From Halococcoides cellulosivorans (GTDB lineage: Archaea; Halobacteriota; Halobacteria; Halobacteriales; Haloarculaceae), in assembly GCF_003058365.1 (NCBI RefSeq), contig NZ_CP028858.1:2220836-2284835 (forward strand): 64,000 nucleotides of DNA. Direction: 5' to 3'. Positions 8,257 to 17,445 of the stretch are shown piece after piece. Made by a program: the position numbers and the translations under genes. How positions within the stretch are numbered: the stretch's first letter is position 1; the number at the start of each line of letters is the position of its first letter. The notes beneath the pieces were generated by a model, which was not told where the DNA came from, ran no database searches, and was given only the letters and a program-made list of their open reading frames with translations.

Positions 8257-10206
8257 ATGGTTCACGAGGGGACCCACCAGACCGACGGCGCACCGACAGG
8301 ACGAACACGACGCGAGGCACTCGGGACGATCGCGGCCGCCGCGGGCGGTCTCGTCGGAGTCGCCGGGACGGCCTCGGCCGCGCCCGTGGCGACGGTCACC
8401 GGGTCGGGTGGGAGCTACGAGACGACGAGCGGCGGGTCGACCGTCCATACGGGCGGCGATCTCGCCGAGGCGATCCGCGCGGGCATCGACGCGCTGCCCG
8501 ACGGGCGATCGAGTCGAGAAGAGGTGCTCGTGGAGGCCTCGGGCGACATCTCGGAACAGATTTTCGTACCGAGCTATACCGATCTGAACCTGCAGGGCAG
8601 TTACTACGCGTCGGGCATCATCCCGTTTTACGCCGACCAGGTCGAGTCGATCACGATCCGGAATCTGACCCTCGAAGGCGACGTCTCGATGGGGATGCGG
8701 ATCCGACGGGCCGACGACGTCGTCGTCGACGGGATCACGATGGAGATCAGTTCGGGCATCGGGATCCGGATCGACGATGCGTACAACGACGCGACGCCCG
8801 AGCGGACCACGGACGTCCGGATCGGCACCGTCGAGATCAGCGGCGCAGGCCACCACTCCGTCGAGACCTACGGCGTGACTGGATTTACCGCCGACACCGT
8901 TCGCACCTGGGATTCGGGCGGGTGTGGACTCCTCTTGAACAATACCGACGACGCAGAGGTCGGCCTGGTCGACGCGACCCGTGCCAACGAGGGCGGCGGG
9001 TACGCGGGCTTCCGGTGTGCGAACGACGCCGGGCCGAACATTCACGTCGAGCGCGTCGAGGCCGTCGACTGCGGGCGTGGCATCTTCACCGTCTCGAACA
9101 GCGGCGGGATCACGATCGACGAGGTGTACCTGGAGGGCAACAGCGGGAACCTGATCCAGGACTCCCGGGACGTGACGATCCGAAGCGGGGAGATCACCGA
9201 GACCGGGAGTTCGGGCGTGCGTATCGACTCCCGGAACGACGACCGGCATCCCCACACGCGCAACGTGACGATCACCGGCTGTGACATCAACAACAACGCC
9301 GGCTACGGCGTCCGCGAGACCGGGCCGGACACCGAATCGAACCGCATCGAGGGCAACGGCTTCTGTTCGAACGGCGACGGCGCCGTCGAGACCTACGCCG
9401 ACTCGACGGTCGTCACGGGGAACACCTACGACTGCTCGGGCGTGCCCGGTGGTGGCGGTGTCCCGCCGGCGATCGATCCGTACCTCCGGGTCGACGGTGG
9501 CGAGTGGCAAGAGACCGCGACGGTCTCGATCGACGCGGGCCAGACCGTCGAATTCGGGCCGCACCCCACCGAGGGCGGGTCGTGGTCCTGGGAAGGCCCC
9601 GGGGTCGCCGCAGACACCCGCGCGATCGAGGTCTCACCGACCGAGACGAGCACCTACACCGCGACCTATACGGATTCCTCGGGCGAGTCCTCGACGCAGG
9701 AGTTCACCGTCGAGGTGTGTTCCCCGTCGACGCTCACCCCCTACGTCCGCGTCGACGGCGGCGAGTGGCGAGAGACCGCGTCGGTCTCGATCGATGCGGG
9801 CCAGACCGTCGAGATCGGGCCCCACCCCACGGAGGGTGGCTCGTGGGCCTGGGACGGGCCCGGTGTCTCCTCAGACACCCGCGAACTCACGGTCTCACCG
9901 ACCGAGACGGGGACGTTCACCGCGACACACACGAACGCGTGCGGCGCGACCGCGACACTCGACGTTCGGGTCACGGTCGGACCGGCGGGGCCAGCGGCGA
10001 TCGACGGGACCGTTCCGACCGATCCCAACGGCGACGCGTTGTACGAAGACCTCTCGGGGGACGGGACGCTGAACTTCCCCGACGTGAACACCCTGTTCCA
10101 GCACACCGACGACCCCGCCGTCCAGGATCACGTGTCGGCCTACGACTTCACCGGCGACGGCCTCGTCGACCAGCAGGACGTGCTCGCGCTGTTCGAGATG
10201 GTGTAG
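8257..10206 (+). CDS. Tat-exported beta-helix protein with two Ig-like modules and a C-terminal dockerin
   Basis: 649 residues from ATG 8257; a GTG three codons upstream is less likely. A twin-arginine signal (RTRREALG then AAAAGGLVGVAGTASAA, R18-R19) leads to a right-handed parallel beta-helix at about residues 85-395. The helix has repeated short strand-turn units such as ITIRNLTLEGD and VTITGCDINNNAGYG. Two near-identical 80-residue Ig-like modules follow (YLRVDGGEWQETATV and YVRVDGGEWRETASV). The last 70 residues are a dockerin with two calcium loops (DLSGDGTLNFPDV and DFTGDGLVDQQDV). Beta-helix folds occur in pectate and other polysaccharide lyases and in GH28, but I see no diagnostic catalytic set, so the activity is open. 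The dockerin predicts recruitment to a cohesin, probably the surface protein at 35348-40345. It lies about 37 kb from the other dockerin genes. Confidence 0.85.
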   Translation: MVHEGTHQTDGAPTGRTRREALGTIAAAAGGLVGVAGTASAAPVATVTGSGGSYETTSGGSTVHTGGDLAEAIRAGIDALPDGRSSREEVLVEASGDISEQIFVPSYTDLNLQGSYYASGIIPFYADQVESITIRNLTLEGDVSMGMRIRRADDVVVDGITMEISSGIGIRIDDAYNDATPERTTDVRIGTVEISGAGHHSVETYGVTGFTADTVRTWDSGGCGLLLNNTDDAEVGLVDATRANEGGGYAGFRCANDAGPNIHVERVEAVDCGRGIFTVSNSGGITIDEVYLEGNSGNLIQDSRDVTIRSGEITETGSSGVRIDSRNDDRHPHTRNVTITGCDINNNAGYGVRETGPDTESNRIEGNGFCSNGDGAVETYADSTVVTGNTYDCSGVPGGGGVPPAIDPYLRVDGGEWQETATVSIDAGQTVEFGPHPTEGGSWSWEGPGVAADTRAIEVSPTETSTYTATYTDSSGESSTQEFTVEVCSPSTLTPYVRVDGGEWRETASVSIDAGQTVEIGPHPTEGGSWAWDGPGVSSDTRELTVSPTETGTFTATHTNACGATATLDVRVTVGPAGPAAIDGTVPTDPNGDALYEDLSGDGTLNFPDVNTLFQHTDDPAVQDHVSAYDFTGDGLVDQQDVLALFEMV

Positions 10207-10305
10207 CGTTGCGGGCCAGGCCGTTCGTTACGAGAGGGTCGGTCGACGATAGATATACCAGACGTACTACCAAACGACTGAAATCGAAATGGAGCGTAGT
10301 GTGGG

Positions 10306-10572
10306 ATGATGGCTCGCGTCACGACCACCGGCACGGTGACCATCCCGACGCCGGTCCATGAGGAACTGGGGACCACAGCAGGCGACGAAGTGGCGTTCGA
10401 GTCGACGCCAGACGGATACGTTATCCGACCGGTGTCCCCACGAACGCCCGACGGTGAGGACCCGTTCGAGATCTATCGCGGAGTTGTCGAGGGAACGATG
10501 TCCGACCGAATGCGCCGATTGCGGGGCGACCAGGAAGTCGAACACAGCGACGAAACAGATTCTGACAAGTGA
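10306..10572 (+). CDS. AbrB/SpoVT-type DNA-binding protein
   Basis: 88 residues; the second Met (10309) is an equally good start. The N-terminal 45 residues follow the swapped-hairpin AbrB pattern: RVTTTGTVTIPTPVHEELG, then GDEVAFESTPDGYVI. The tail is charged and probably disordered. Such proteins act as transition-state regulators or as antitoxins paired with PIN-domain RNases. No PIN or other toxin gene follows; 10573-10709 holds nothing I can read as a gene. It is therefore either an orphan antitoxin or a stand-alone regulator. It lies directly downstream of the beta-helix dockerin gene on the same strand, 99 bases away. Confidence 0.75.
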   Translation: MMARVTTTGTVTIPTPVHEELGTTAGDEVAFESTPDGYVIRPVSPRTPDGEDPFEIYRGVVEGTMSDRMRRLRGDQEVEHSDETDSDK

Positions 10573-10709
10573 TAGAGTAGCCGGTGTGGGAACGACGACG
10601 TTCGATCGTGGGTTCCACGAGACGTATTTCCCGGCGGTATCCGTCCGACTGGCGTGACCGTGACCGAACACCCCACCCCCACTCCCCCGGGGGGCCAGAC
10701 TCGGCCGGT

Positions 10710-11033
10710 TCAGTTGTACTCTCGCCAGCGATGCCCACACGCTGTGCACTTGAAAAATCGCGTCGGTGGTTCGTCGGCCGACCCCGTCTGTTTGATCGTA
10801 TAATAGGCGACTCCGTGCCCACAGTCCTCACAGGTCACGTCGTCGCTCGTTGGCTTACCCTCGAAGGCAGCCCCCTCCTCGGTCTCGATCAGGTCGTCGT
10901 CCGATTGGGCGTCCGTGCTCACGAACTCGGCCGCACGGTCCTGGTCTTTGACCTCACGAGCGCCACACTCCGCACAGACCATCGCGTCGCCGTCCGCGTG
11001 CATCAGCGAGCCACAGTCCTCACAGAACTGCAT
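10710..11033 (-). CDS. tfs: Transcription elongation/cleavage factor TFS
   Basis: 107 residues from ATG 11031-11033. It has an N-terminal zinc ribbon (CEDCG and CAECG, residues 4-25) and a C-terminal zinc ribbon (CEDCGHG and CTACGHRW). The acidic SADEPPTRFF loop holds the Asp-Glu pair that reaches into the RNA polymerase active site to stimulate transcript cleavage in the TFS/Rpb9/TFIIS family. Between them is an acidic linker. The role is rescue of backtracked archaeal RNA polymerase. The length matches the family (about 100-110). It is the downstream member of a minus-strand run with the two small genes above it. Confidence 0.93.
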   Translation of the reverse strand: MQFCEDCGSLMHADGDAMVCAECGAREVKDQDRAAEFVSTDAQSDDDLIETEEGAAFEGKPTSDDVTCEDCGHGVAYYTIKQTGSADEPPTRFFKCTACGHRWREYN

Positions 11034-11070
11034 ACCGCCGTTCGGGCCCGGACCGGCAAAGAGTCCCCGA

Positions 11071-11595
11071 TCACCACTCGGCTTCGAGACGGTCGCGCTC
11101 TGCGACGATCGGACAGTCCGCGAGGCGGACGACGCCCATCGACGGGACGGCGAGGATCTCGCTTCCCTCGTAGGTACACGTGAACGCGGGCGGGTCGGCA
11201 ACGTGCGGGCAGTCCCGACAGTACGATTCGATGGGGACCTCGCGGACGTCGCGCTCGTCGTCGGTCTCGACGACCTGCTCCTCATGGGGCCCGATCGACG
11301 ACCAGATGTCGCCATCTGGCGTGGGCGCGTCGGTCAGCAGGTCATCGGTGACGTCGACTGGGGTCTCGGGCAGGCGGTCGAACGGGTCGGCCACGCCGAT
11401 GTCCGCCAACTCCGTCTCGGAGAGGTCTGCGGGGGCCCAGCTCTCCTGGACGGTGTCGGGGCCGGGCTCGTCGATTCCATCGGATCTGCCCGTTCTGTCC
11501 GGCCCCTCCCCGTCCGGTGCGTCCTCGGAATCCGGAGCCACGTCCGAATCGGGCGCGTCCTCGGGGTCGTGATCGTCCGCCGCGTCGTCACTCAT
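11071..11595 (-). CDS. Conserved haloarchaeal hypothetical with Cys-rich C-terminus
   Basis: 174 residues from ATG 11593-11595. The first 60 residues are acidic repeats (DPEDAPDSDVAPDSEDAPDG), likely disordered. The C-terminal 100 residues are ordered and contain YCRDCPHVADPPAFTCTYEG and ADCPIVAERDRLE. Four or five Cys could bind a metal or zinc. I do not recognise a function. Its start overlaps the stop of the upstream coiled-coil gene by 8 bases, so the two are probably translated together. Confidence 0.75.
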   Translation of the reverse strand: MSDDAADDHDPEDAPDSDVAPDSEDAPDGEGPDRTGRSDGIDEPGPDTVQESWAPADLSETELADIGVADPFDRLPETPVDVTDDLLTDAPTPDGDIWSSIGPHEEQVVETDDERDVREVPIESYCRDCPHVADPPAFTCTYEGSEILAVPSMGVVRLADCPIVAERDRLEAEW

Positions 11596-12235
11596 CGGGC
11601 GTGCCCTCCTCCAGACGAAGCGTCGCGGAGCCGAACCAGCCAGTGGGCGGGTCGAGATCGGAGAACGCGGCCTCACAGTGCGGACACGTACTCGCTCCGA
11701 GCAGTCCCAGATCGATCGCGCGTCCACAGCCCTCGCAGGCGGCGCGATCGACGTCTGCGGTGTGAGCGGCGCTGCGAATACGATCGAGGACGGGATCGCT
11801 CCCCACGCGCTCGCGCTCCTCGACGACGATCCAGGCGAGGCGATCGACCTTCTCGGACAGGTCGTCGAGTCTGGTCTCGACCGTCCGCTCGGTGTCGTCG
11901 ACCCGGTCTTCGAGCGTGCCGATCCGGTCGCGGAGGTGAGCCGGATCGGGGCCCTGACCGGATTCGAGCGCCCCGACGCGGTCTTCGAGGTCGTCGGCGG
12001 CCCAGTCGGTCGATTCGAGGTGTTCGATCACCGCGTCGGTGATCGAATCCATCCGATTGGCGAGGACGGACGCGACGGCGGGTTCGATCGACGCCTCCGG
12101 ATCGGTCGCGACGGACTGCTGAGCGATCAACAGCTCCGCGGCGGCCGTCTCGGCGTCGTCGCCGTGCCCGTCGAGCCAGTCAGCGACCGATTCGGGCACC
12201 GACAGGGTGAGCGTCCGTCCGGCGTCGTCGGCCAT
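11588..12235 (-). CDS. Hypothetical coiled-coil protein with C-terminal zinc ribbon
   Basis: 215 residues from ATG 12233-12235. The N-terminus (LTLSVPESVADWLDGHG) resembles a ribbon-helix-helix-like or DNA-binding haloarchaeal start. The middle (about residues 85-150) is heptad-like and charged (LRDRIGTLEDRVDDTERTVE), consistent with a coiled coil. The C-terminus holds CEGCGRAIDLGLLGASTCPHC, a clear two-pair zinc ribbon. The function is not known. It overlaps the following gene by 8 bases, forming a small operon that ends near tfs. Confidence 0.75.
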   Translation of the reverse strand: MADDAGRTLTLSVPESVADWLDGHGDDAETAAAELLIAQQSVATDPEASIEPAVASVLANRMDSITDAVIEHLESTDWAADDLEDRVGALESGQGPDPAHLRDRIGTLEDRVDDTERTVETRLDDLSEKVDRLAWIVVEERERVGSDPVLDRIRSAAHTADVDRAACEGCGRAIDLGLLGASTCPHCEAAFSDLDPPTGWFGSATLRLEEGTPDE

Positions 12236-12328
12236 GCCCGATCGGTTCACCGGTCGCGCCCAAAAGGGTTCGGTACCAAATACCACGACCGATAGCGAGT
12301 GTGGCGTCGTCGGCGGTCCCGTCGCCAG

Positions 12329-13159
12329 TCAGCGGATCTTCCGGACGTCGCTGACCGAAAAGCCCGAGTCGGTGATCTCGGTTTCGAACTGGACGATGTC
12401 CTCGGCCTCGATCTGGGCGAGCACGCCCCGGAACGACCGGACGACCATCGTCCGCTGGCGTTCGTTGCCCGCGCTCTCCCAGTCGAACTGGAGCACGCCG
12501 GTCGCGGCGTCGACCAGTCGGCCGTGCTGGATCGGTTCGAGCGCCTGTTCGTCGACGTGGACGAGGACGACCGCTCTCCAGGTCAGCGCCGCCCGCGTGA
12601 GCGCGCGCATCATGACCACGACGTCCCGCCAGTCGGCGGTCTCGCCCGGAGCGCCGACGAGGTCGGTCAGCGAGTCGACGACGACCAGACTCCCGGGGGC
12701 GTGGTCGCTGAAGAGGTGCCCGACGCGGGCGAGCAGACCCTCACGGTCGCCACTGGAGAGGTCGGTGATCGAGTCGGCGGCCTCGCCGTACCAGTCCCGC
12801 GGGATCGGACTGGGCTCGAAATACCGCGACGCGAGGTCGTGGACGGTCATCTCGTCGAACGCCGCACTGATCGAGGCGTCGACCATGCGATCGATCTCCC
12901 AGCGAACCTGGTCGGAACTCGACGTGACCGAGAGGTAGTGCACCGCGTCGGGGAGGCGCGCCTCCGCGGAGAGATCACCGTAATAGAGGTCGTAACTCTC
13001 GGGGTCGGACAGCGCGAGCGCGTTCATGATCGCCGTCGTCTGGACGAACGACCGCGCTCCCGCTCCGGCCTCGCCCGAGCAGAGGACGACGCTCCCCACC
13101 GGTGGGCCACCCCCCATGAGGCGATCGAGTCTGCGGATACCGAACGGGATCCGCTCCAT
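12329..13159 (-). CDS. RadA/KaiC-like ATPase homologue with degenerate P-loop
   Basis: 276 residues from ATG 13157-13159. The N-terminus (GIRRLDRLMGGGPPVGSVVLCSG) is typical of the RecA/KaiC superfamily entry strand. The Walker A region reads GEAGAGARS, so the expected lysine is missing. Walker B is intact (SLVVVDSLTDL, about residue 165). The C-terminal region keeps the RecA-like core (VVLVHVDEQALEPI). Haloarchaea have several RAD55-like or HTR-like proteins of this type with unclear roles. Loss of the P-loop lysine suggests weak or absent ATP hydrolysis. The gene stands alone on the minus strand between the coiled-coil gene and the amidohydrolase. Confidence 0.8.
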   Translation of the reverse strand: MERIPFGIRRLDRLMGGGPPVGSVVLCSGEAGAGARSFVQTTAIMNALALSDPESYDLYYGDLSAEARLPDAVHYLSVTSSSDQVRWEIDRMVDASISAAFDEMTVHDLASRYFEPSPIPRDWYGEAADSITDLSSGDREGLLARVGHLFSDHAPGSLVVVDSLTDLVGAPGETADWRDVVVMMRALTRAALTWRAVVLVHVDEQALEPIQHGRLVDAATGVLQFDWESAGNERQRTMVVRSFRGVLAQIEAEDIVQFETEITDSGFSVSDVRKIR

Positions 13160-13234
13160 ACCCCGCGTTCACACCCCGCGCGTTTGGCCGTTGTGGCCCG
13201 CGGCGTGGTCAAAACGCGCCGGCCGTGCCCACCC

Positions 13235-14041
13235 TCAGGGCGCCAGCGACTCGAACACCCGGCCGGGATTCGTCGAGAACACCCGTCGCATCGCGTCTTC
13301 GGGCACGTCCAGGGTGAGAATCTCCATGATCGCGACGTTGGGGTGGGCCATGGGCGCGCCGCTGCCGAACAGGATCTGGCCCGGGTGTTCCATGATCGCG
13401 CGTTCGAGTGGGTCACGGAAGCGCACGAAACTCGTGTCGAGATAACAGTCGTCGTAGCTGCCGAGCAGGTCGATCGCCTCGTGGGTCAGTGCGTCGTCGA
13501 GTGGGTAGCCACCGAAGTGCGCGACGATCACCGGCATCGACCGGTCGAGCAGTGTCGCAGCGATCCGGTCGGGCGGGAATCGTCGCCCGCCGTGGACGAT
13601 CACCGGGAGGCCGACCGATTCCAGGCGGTCGAGGACCGCCGGCGCGGGCAAGCCGTCGACCCCGGGGTCGAGTTTGAACCCCTCGAAGCGGTCGTCGTAG
13701 GCGTACTGTTCGACGTCTTCGGGAGGCGTTCCCCCGCCGGTGACTCGTCGCCCGGCGTTGACGGCACGGTCGAGTGGTCCGTCACCCGGCCGGCGAGCGC
13801 CGTCCAGACGGGCGATCGGAACGAGCGAGCGATCGACACAGAGGCGGGCGACCGCGTTGTTCGCCGCGAGATAGCCGTCCTGGCGGGCCGCCGGGAACAC
13901 GAGCGAGCGGACGATGCCGGCCTGGTGCATCTCGCGTTCGAGGCCGTCCGGATCCGGCGCGTCGCGCGGTCGGCGCTCGGGGTCCGGCTCGAATCGCGTG
14001 TGGACGTCGACCACCCGGAACTCGTGTTCCAGTTCGAGCAT
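13235..14041 (-). CDS. Amidohydrolase-2-type metal-dependent hydrolase (TIM barrel)
   Basis: 268 residues from ATG 14039-14041. The start VVDVHTRFEPD is near the usual metal-binding DxHxH strand, but the second His is replaced, giving DVHTR. Later strands read LPVIVHGGRRFP, MPVIVAHFGGYPLDDA and CYLDTSFVRF. The C-terminus ILFGSGAPMAHPNVAIMEI, followed by VFSTNPGRVFES, matches the final barrel strand of the family, where FGSDxP would be usual; here Asp is Ala-flanked. The fold is confident but the altered metal ligands make catalysis doubtful. The substrate is unknown. It is divergent from the thermosome gene. Confidence 0.75.
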   Translation of the reverse strand: MLELEHEFRVVDVHTRFEPDPERRPRDAPDPDGLEREMHQAGIVRSLVFPAARQDGYLAANNAVARLCVDRSLVPIARLDGARRPGDGPLDRAVNAGRRVTGGGTPPEDVEQYAYDDRFEGFKLDPGVDGLPAPAVLDRLESVGLPVIVHGGRRFPPDRIAATLLDRSMPVIVAHFGGYPLDDALTHEAIDLLGSYDDCYLDTSFVRFRDPLERAIMEHPGQILFGSGAPMAHPNVAIMEILTLDVPEDAMRRVFSTNPGRVFESLAP

Positions 14042-14151
14042 CACCCGAGTCGGGGGGCGCCGGAGCCTTAACTGACCGGCCCAGAGTATCAATATAAACC
14101 CCGTGCGGCGGACCAACCAGGGGACGCTCCGGGGGCCACGCGCGGTCGCCA

Positions 14152-14190
14152 GACGGCGCGGTGAGCGCCGTCGATGAACACTTTTATATA
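14152..14190 (+). promoter_or_regulatory. Thermosome promoter with upstream inverted repeat
   Basis: A perfect inverted repeat with GACGGCGC arms and a five-base centre (14152-14172) lies 10 bases before a strong TATA box TTTATATA (14183-14190). The ATG at 14227 is about 37 bases further, with a short GTGAGG Shine-Dalgarno-like stretch at 14211-14216. The other thermosome gene has the same TATA core, so heat-shock-type control is plausible. Confidence 0.65.
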
Positions 14191-14226
14191 GAACCGCTAA
14201 CGACCATTGAGTGAGGAATTCCAATC

Positions 14227-15804
14227 ATGTCATCTGGTCAGCGCCGCATGGGGGGTCAACCCCTTTTCGTTCTCAACGAGGACAGTGAGCGGACCCACGG
14301 GAAAGACGCGCAGTCGTCGAACATCTCTGCGGGCAAGGCGGTCAGCGAGACCGTCCGGACCACACTCGGTCCGCGCGGAATGGACAAGATGCTCGTCTCC
14401 GACGACGGTGAGGTCGTCATCACCAACGACGGGGCGACGATTCTCGAAGAGATGGATATCGAACACCCCGCCGCACAGATGATCGTCGAGGTCGCCCACA
14501 CCCAGGAAGACGACGTGGGCGACGGCACCACGACGGCGTCTGTGCTCGCGGGCGAACTGCTCTCGAAAGCCGAAGACCTGCTCGACGACGAGGTTCACCC
14601 GACCTCGATCGTCGAGGGGTATTACGACGCCGCCGATCTGGCTCACGAGGCCGTCGACGACGTCGTCATTTCCGGCGATCTGAGCGACGAGCAGTTGATC
14701 CAGGTCACGAAATCCTCGATGACCGGCAAGGGCACCGGCGACATCGAGGCCGGGCCGCTCGCCGAGACCGCCGTCGAGGCCGTCCGCCACGTCGACCAGT
14801 ACGGCGGAGGCCGTGACGACATCGACATCGAGGGGAAAGTCGGGGGCGCGTCCTCGAACACCGAACTCATCGAGGGCGTCCTGATCGAGGAGGACCCCGC
14901 CCACGAGAACATGCCCACGTCGATCGACGACGCGACGATCGCGATCGTCGACGACGAGATCAATCTGGCCGAAAGCGAGATCGACGCCTCCTACGACGTC
15001 ACGAGCGTCGACCAGTTCGACGCCGCCCTCGAATCCGAACAGGACGAACTCGACAGCTACGTCGAGGCGATCGACGAGGCGGGCGTCGACGTGCTCGTCG
15101 CAGGCCGGAAGGTCGCCGATCGCGTCCAGGTCGGGCTCGCACGAGCGGGCATTCTCGCGCTCCAGAACGTCAAAGACCAGGACATGGCGTCGATCCACCG
15201 CTCGACCGGGGCGTCCCGCGTCAGTAGCGTCTCGGAACTCGAAAGCGACGACCTCGGGACCGCCGACAGCGTCCACGTCGAGGGCCCGAAAGGCGACGAA
15301 GTCGTCTTCTTCGAAGGCGGGTCGGGATCGGAATCCGTCACGCTGTACGCCCGTGGTGGGACCGAACACGTCGTCGACGAACTCGTCCGCGCGCTCTCGG
15401 ACGCCGTCGACGTCGCGCTCGCCGCGATCCAGAGCGGAAACGTCGTGCCCGGCGCTGGCGCGACCGAGATCACCGTCAGTGACTATCTGCGCGCCGAGGC
15501 CGCGAGCATCGACGGCCGGAAACAGCTCGCCGTCGAGGCGTTCGCCGACGCCATCGACGTGATCCCCCGGACGCTCGCAGAGAACACCGGGATGGACTCG
15601 ATCGACGCGCTCGTCGAACTGCGCGCCGCCAACGAGGAGGGCGACACCGTCGGGATCATCTCCGAGGGCCAGACGGGCGTCATCGACGACCCCGCCGACT
15701 ACGGCATCCTCGACCCCGCCGCGGTGAAACACGAGGCCATCGATTCGGCGACCGAGGCCTCGACGATGATCGTCCGGATCGACGACGTCATCTCCGCGAA
15801 CTGA
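14227..15804 (+). CDS. cct: Thermosome (group II chaperonin) subunit lacking the GGM tail
   Basis: 525 residues. It has clear group II chaperonin motifs: [15 protein letters not shown] (residues 39-53), [34 protein letters not shown] with the catalytic Asp in the ATP site, and [18 protein letters not shown] near residue 405. It forms double-ring, ATP-driven protein-folding complexes in the cytoplasm. Unlike the subunit at 61736, it stops just after [11 protein letters not shown] with no Gly-Gly-Met tail. The GGA replaces GGG in the VVPGGGAPE motif. It is likely a minor or regulatory subunit within hetero-oligomeric rings. It has its own strong promoter and is a single gene. Confidence 0.95.
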   Translation: MSSGQRRMGGQPLFVLNEDSERTHGKDAQSSNISAGKAVSETVRTTLGPRGMDKMLVSDDGEVVITNDGATILEEMDIEHPAAQMIVEVAHTQEDDVGDGTTTASVLAGELLSKAEDLLDDEVHPTSIVEGYYDAADLAHEAVDDVVISGDLSDEQLIQVTKSSMTGKGTGDIEAGPLAETAVEAVRHVDQYGGGRDDIDIEGKVGGASSNTELIEGVLIEEDPAHENMPTSIDDATIAIVDDEINLAESEIDASYDVTSVDQFDAALESEQDELDSYVEAIDEAGVDVLVAGRKVADRVQVGLARAGILALQNVKDQDMASIHRSTGASRVSSVSELESDDLGTADSVHVEGPKGDEVVFFEGGSGSESVTLYARGGTEHVVDELVRALSDAVDVALAAIQSGNVVPGAGATEITVSDYLRAEAASIDGRKQLAVEAFADAIDVIPRTLAENTGMDSIDALVELRAANEEGDTVGIISEGQTGVIDDPADYGILDPAAVKHEAIDSATEASTMIVRIDDVISAN

Positions 15805-15885
15805 TCGGCCGTTTCGGTTCTGTTGTTCGAGTGTTATATATCCCACCGGGACCAGCTATATACCCACTCCGTCGGAACCGCAGCC

Positions 15886-16755
15886 ATGGCCGTCGGTCCC
15901 GACCTCGTCACCCAGTTCGAGCCACTCCTCGACCAGTACAGCGAGTGGTTGCGCACGGCCGGGATCTTCCTGGGGACGTTCGTGGGCACGTACTTGCTCG
16001 GCCGAATCGTCCTCGTCCCGCCCGTGGTCCGGGCGGTCGCCAGCCGGAACCCCGACAACGAGACGCTGGTCGGCGCGATCGGACTCTATCTCCGGGTGGC
16101 GATCGCCATCCTCGCGGTGCCGATCGCCGTCACGGCGGCCGGCTTCGGCGGCGTCGCGGTCGGCTCGAGTGTGATCCTCGCGGCCGCGACGCTCGCGTTC
16201 GGTATCGCCGGCCAGGACGTCATCGGCAACTTCGTCAGCGGGATCTTTCTGGTCACCGACCCGGATTTCAACGTCGGGGACTACGTCGAGTGGGACGAGG
16301 AGTGTGCCGGCACGATCGATCGGATCTCGCTGCGGGTCACGCGGATGCGCACGCCGTCGGGCGAGGTCATCGTCGTCCCGAACACCGAACTCGCGACCGC
16401 CGCCGTCCGCCATCCGTACGCCCAGGACCGGTATCGGATCAGCCAACGGCTGGTCGTCGGGTACGGCGACGACATCGCGAGTGTCAGAGCGTTGCTCGTC
16501 GAGGAAGCCGCGGCCGACGAGCGAGTGCTCGCTGAGCCCGCACCCGTGGCGAACGTCACCGATCTGGGCCCGAGTGCGATCGAACTGACGGTGCTGTTCT
16601 GGGTCGGCGATCCGAAGGATCGCAACATCGGCGACGTGCGGACCGCCTTCGCGACGCGGGCGAAAGAGCGGCTGCTGGCCGAGGGCGTGGATCTCGCACC
16701 GACCGGGACCCAGGAGCTCTCGGGTGAACTGGGGATTTCCGAGCGCAGCGGGTGA
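15886..16755 (+). CDS. Small-conductance mechanosensitive channel, MscS family
   Basis: 289 residues from ATG 15886. Three membrane segments (about residues 22-45, 62-85 and 90-110) precede a pore helix with the MscS signature LAFGIAGQDVIGNFVSGIFL (about 101-120). A beta domain follows (FNVGDYVEW...GTIDRISLRVTRMRTPSGEVIVVPN), then an alpha/beta C-terminal domain. It should open under membrane tension to release solutes on hypo-osmotic shock, which is relevant for a halophile. A TATA-like GTTATATA lies at about 15833. It is followed by the methyltransferase gene, 107 bases on. Confidence 0.9.
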   Translation: MAVGPDLVTQFEPLLDQYSEWLRTAGIFLGTFVGTYLLGRIVLVPPVVRAVASRNPDNETLVGAIGLYLRVAIAILAVPIAVTAAGFGGVAVGSSVILAAATLAFGIAGQDVIGNFVSGIFLVTDPDFNVGDYVEWDEECAGTIDRISLRVTRMRTPSGEVIVVPNTELATAAVRHPYAQDRYRISQRLVVGYGDDIASVRALLVEEAAADERVLAEPAPVANVTDLGPSAIELTVLFWVGDPKDRNIGDVRTAFATRAKERLLAEGVDLAPTGTQELSGELGISERSG

Positions 16756-16862
16756 CGCTGCGGCGGGTGACGTGGTCGATCTTGTCGTCAGCACGTTTTC
16801 GCCGCGGTCCGCGTCAGCGCCAGCCCGGCTATCTTTACATCAGCCCGCACGAAGAGGCCGCC

Positions 16863-17441
16863 ATGATCAGTCGGTTGGTCGAACAATCGAGACGACCAGA
16901 CGGACTCCTGGGTCGGGTGCTGCTCTGTACGATGGGGCTCGCTCACCGGCGACTCACCGCGTGGGGCCTGGAGCAGGTGGACCTGGGGGCCGACGACACC
17001 GTCCTCGACGTTGGCTGTGGCGGTGGTGGAGCGCTCGATCGGTTGTCTCAATCGGTGACCGATGGCCACCTCCACGGGCTCGACCTGTCCCGGACGGCGC
17101 TCACGAAAGCGCGACGGATGACCCAGGCCGACGACGCGACGGTGCGCCTCACACAGGGCACAGTCTCGACGATGCCGTTTCCAGACGAGAGGTTCGACAT
17201 GGTCACGGCGTTCCAGACGCACTATCACTGGCCAGCTCTCGACACTGATCTCGCCGAAATCTATCGCGTCTTGCGTCAGGGTGGGCGGCTCCTGATCGTC
17301 GGCGAAAAAGTCAAACTTCAGTACCACCTCGAAGACTACGAGACGACCACGGCGACGGCAGATCTGCTCGACGCTGTCGGATTCTCCGAGTCTGAGACAG
17401 TCGATCACCCGGAATGGCTCTGCGTGATCGGCGTTCGGTGA
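16863..17441 (+). CDS. Class I SAM-dependent methyltransferase
   Basis: 192 residues from ATG 16863. Motif I is VLDVGCGGGGALDRL (about residues 46-60), the acidic SAM-binding residue is in LHGLDLSRTAL, and post-motif III is FPDERFDMVTAFQTHYHWP. The C-terminal half is typical for the Methyltransf_11/25 group (YRVLRQGGRLLIVGEKVK). The substrate cannot be read. It converges with the FMN glutamate-synthase-like gene, whose stop lies 4 bases beyond this one. Confidence 0.85.
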   Translation: MISRLVEQSRRPDGLLGRVLLCTMGLAHRRLTAWGLEQVDLGADDTVLDVGCGGGGALDRLSQSVTDGHLHGLDLSRTALTKARRMTQADDATVRLTQGTVSTMPFPDERFDMVTAFQTHYHWPALDTDLAEIYRVLRQGGRLLIVGEKVKLQYHLEDYETTTATADLLDAVGFSESETVDHPEWLCVIGVR

Positions 17442-17445
17442 CCGC

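Noticed and set aside
10573-10709. Toxin partner for the AbrB-type protein
   Set aside because: The 137-base stretch cannot hold a PIN domain and shows none of its motifs.
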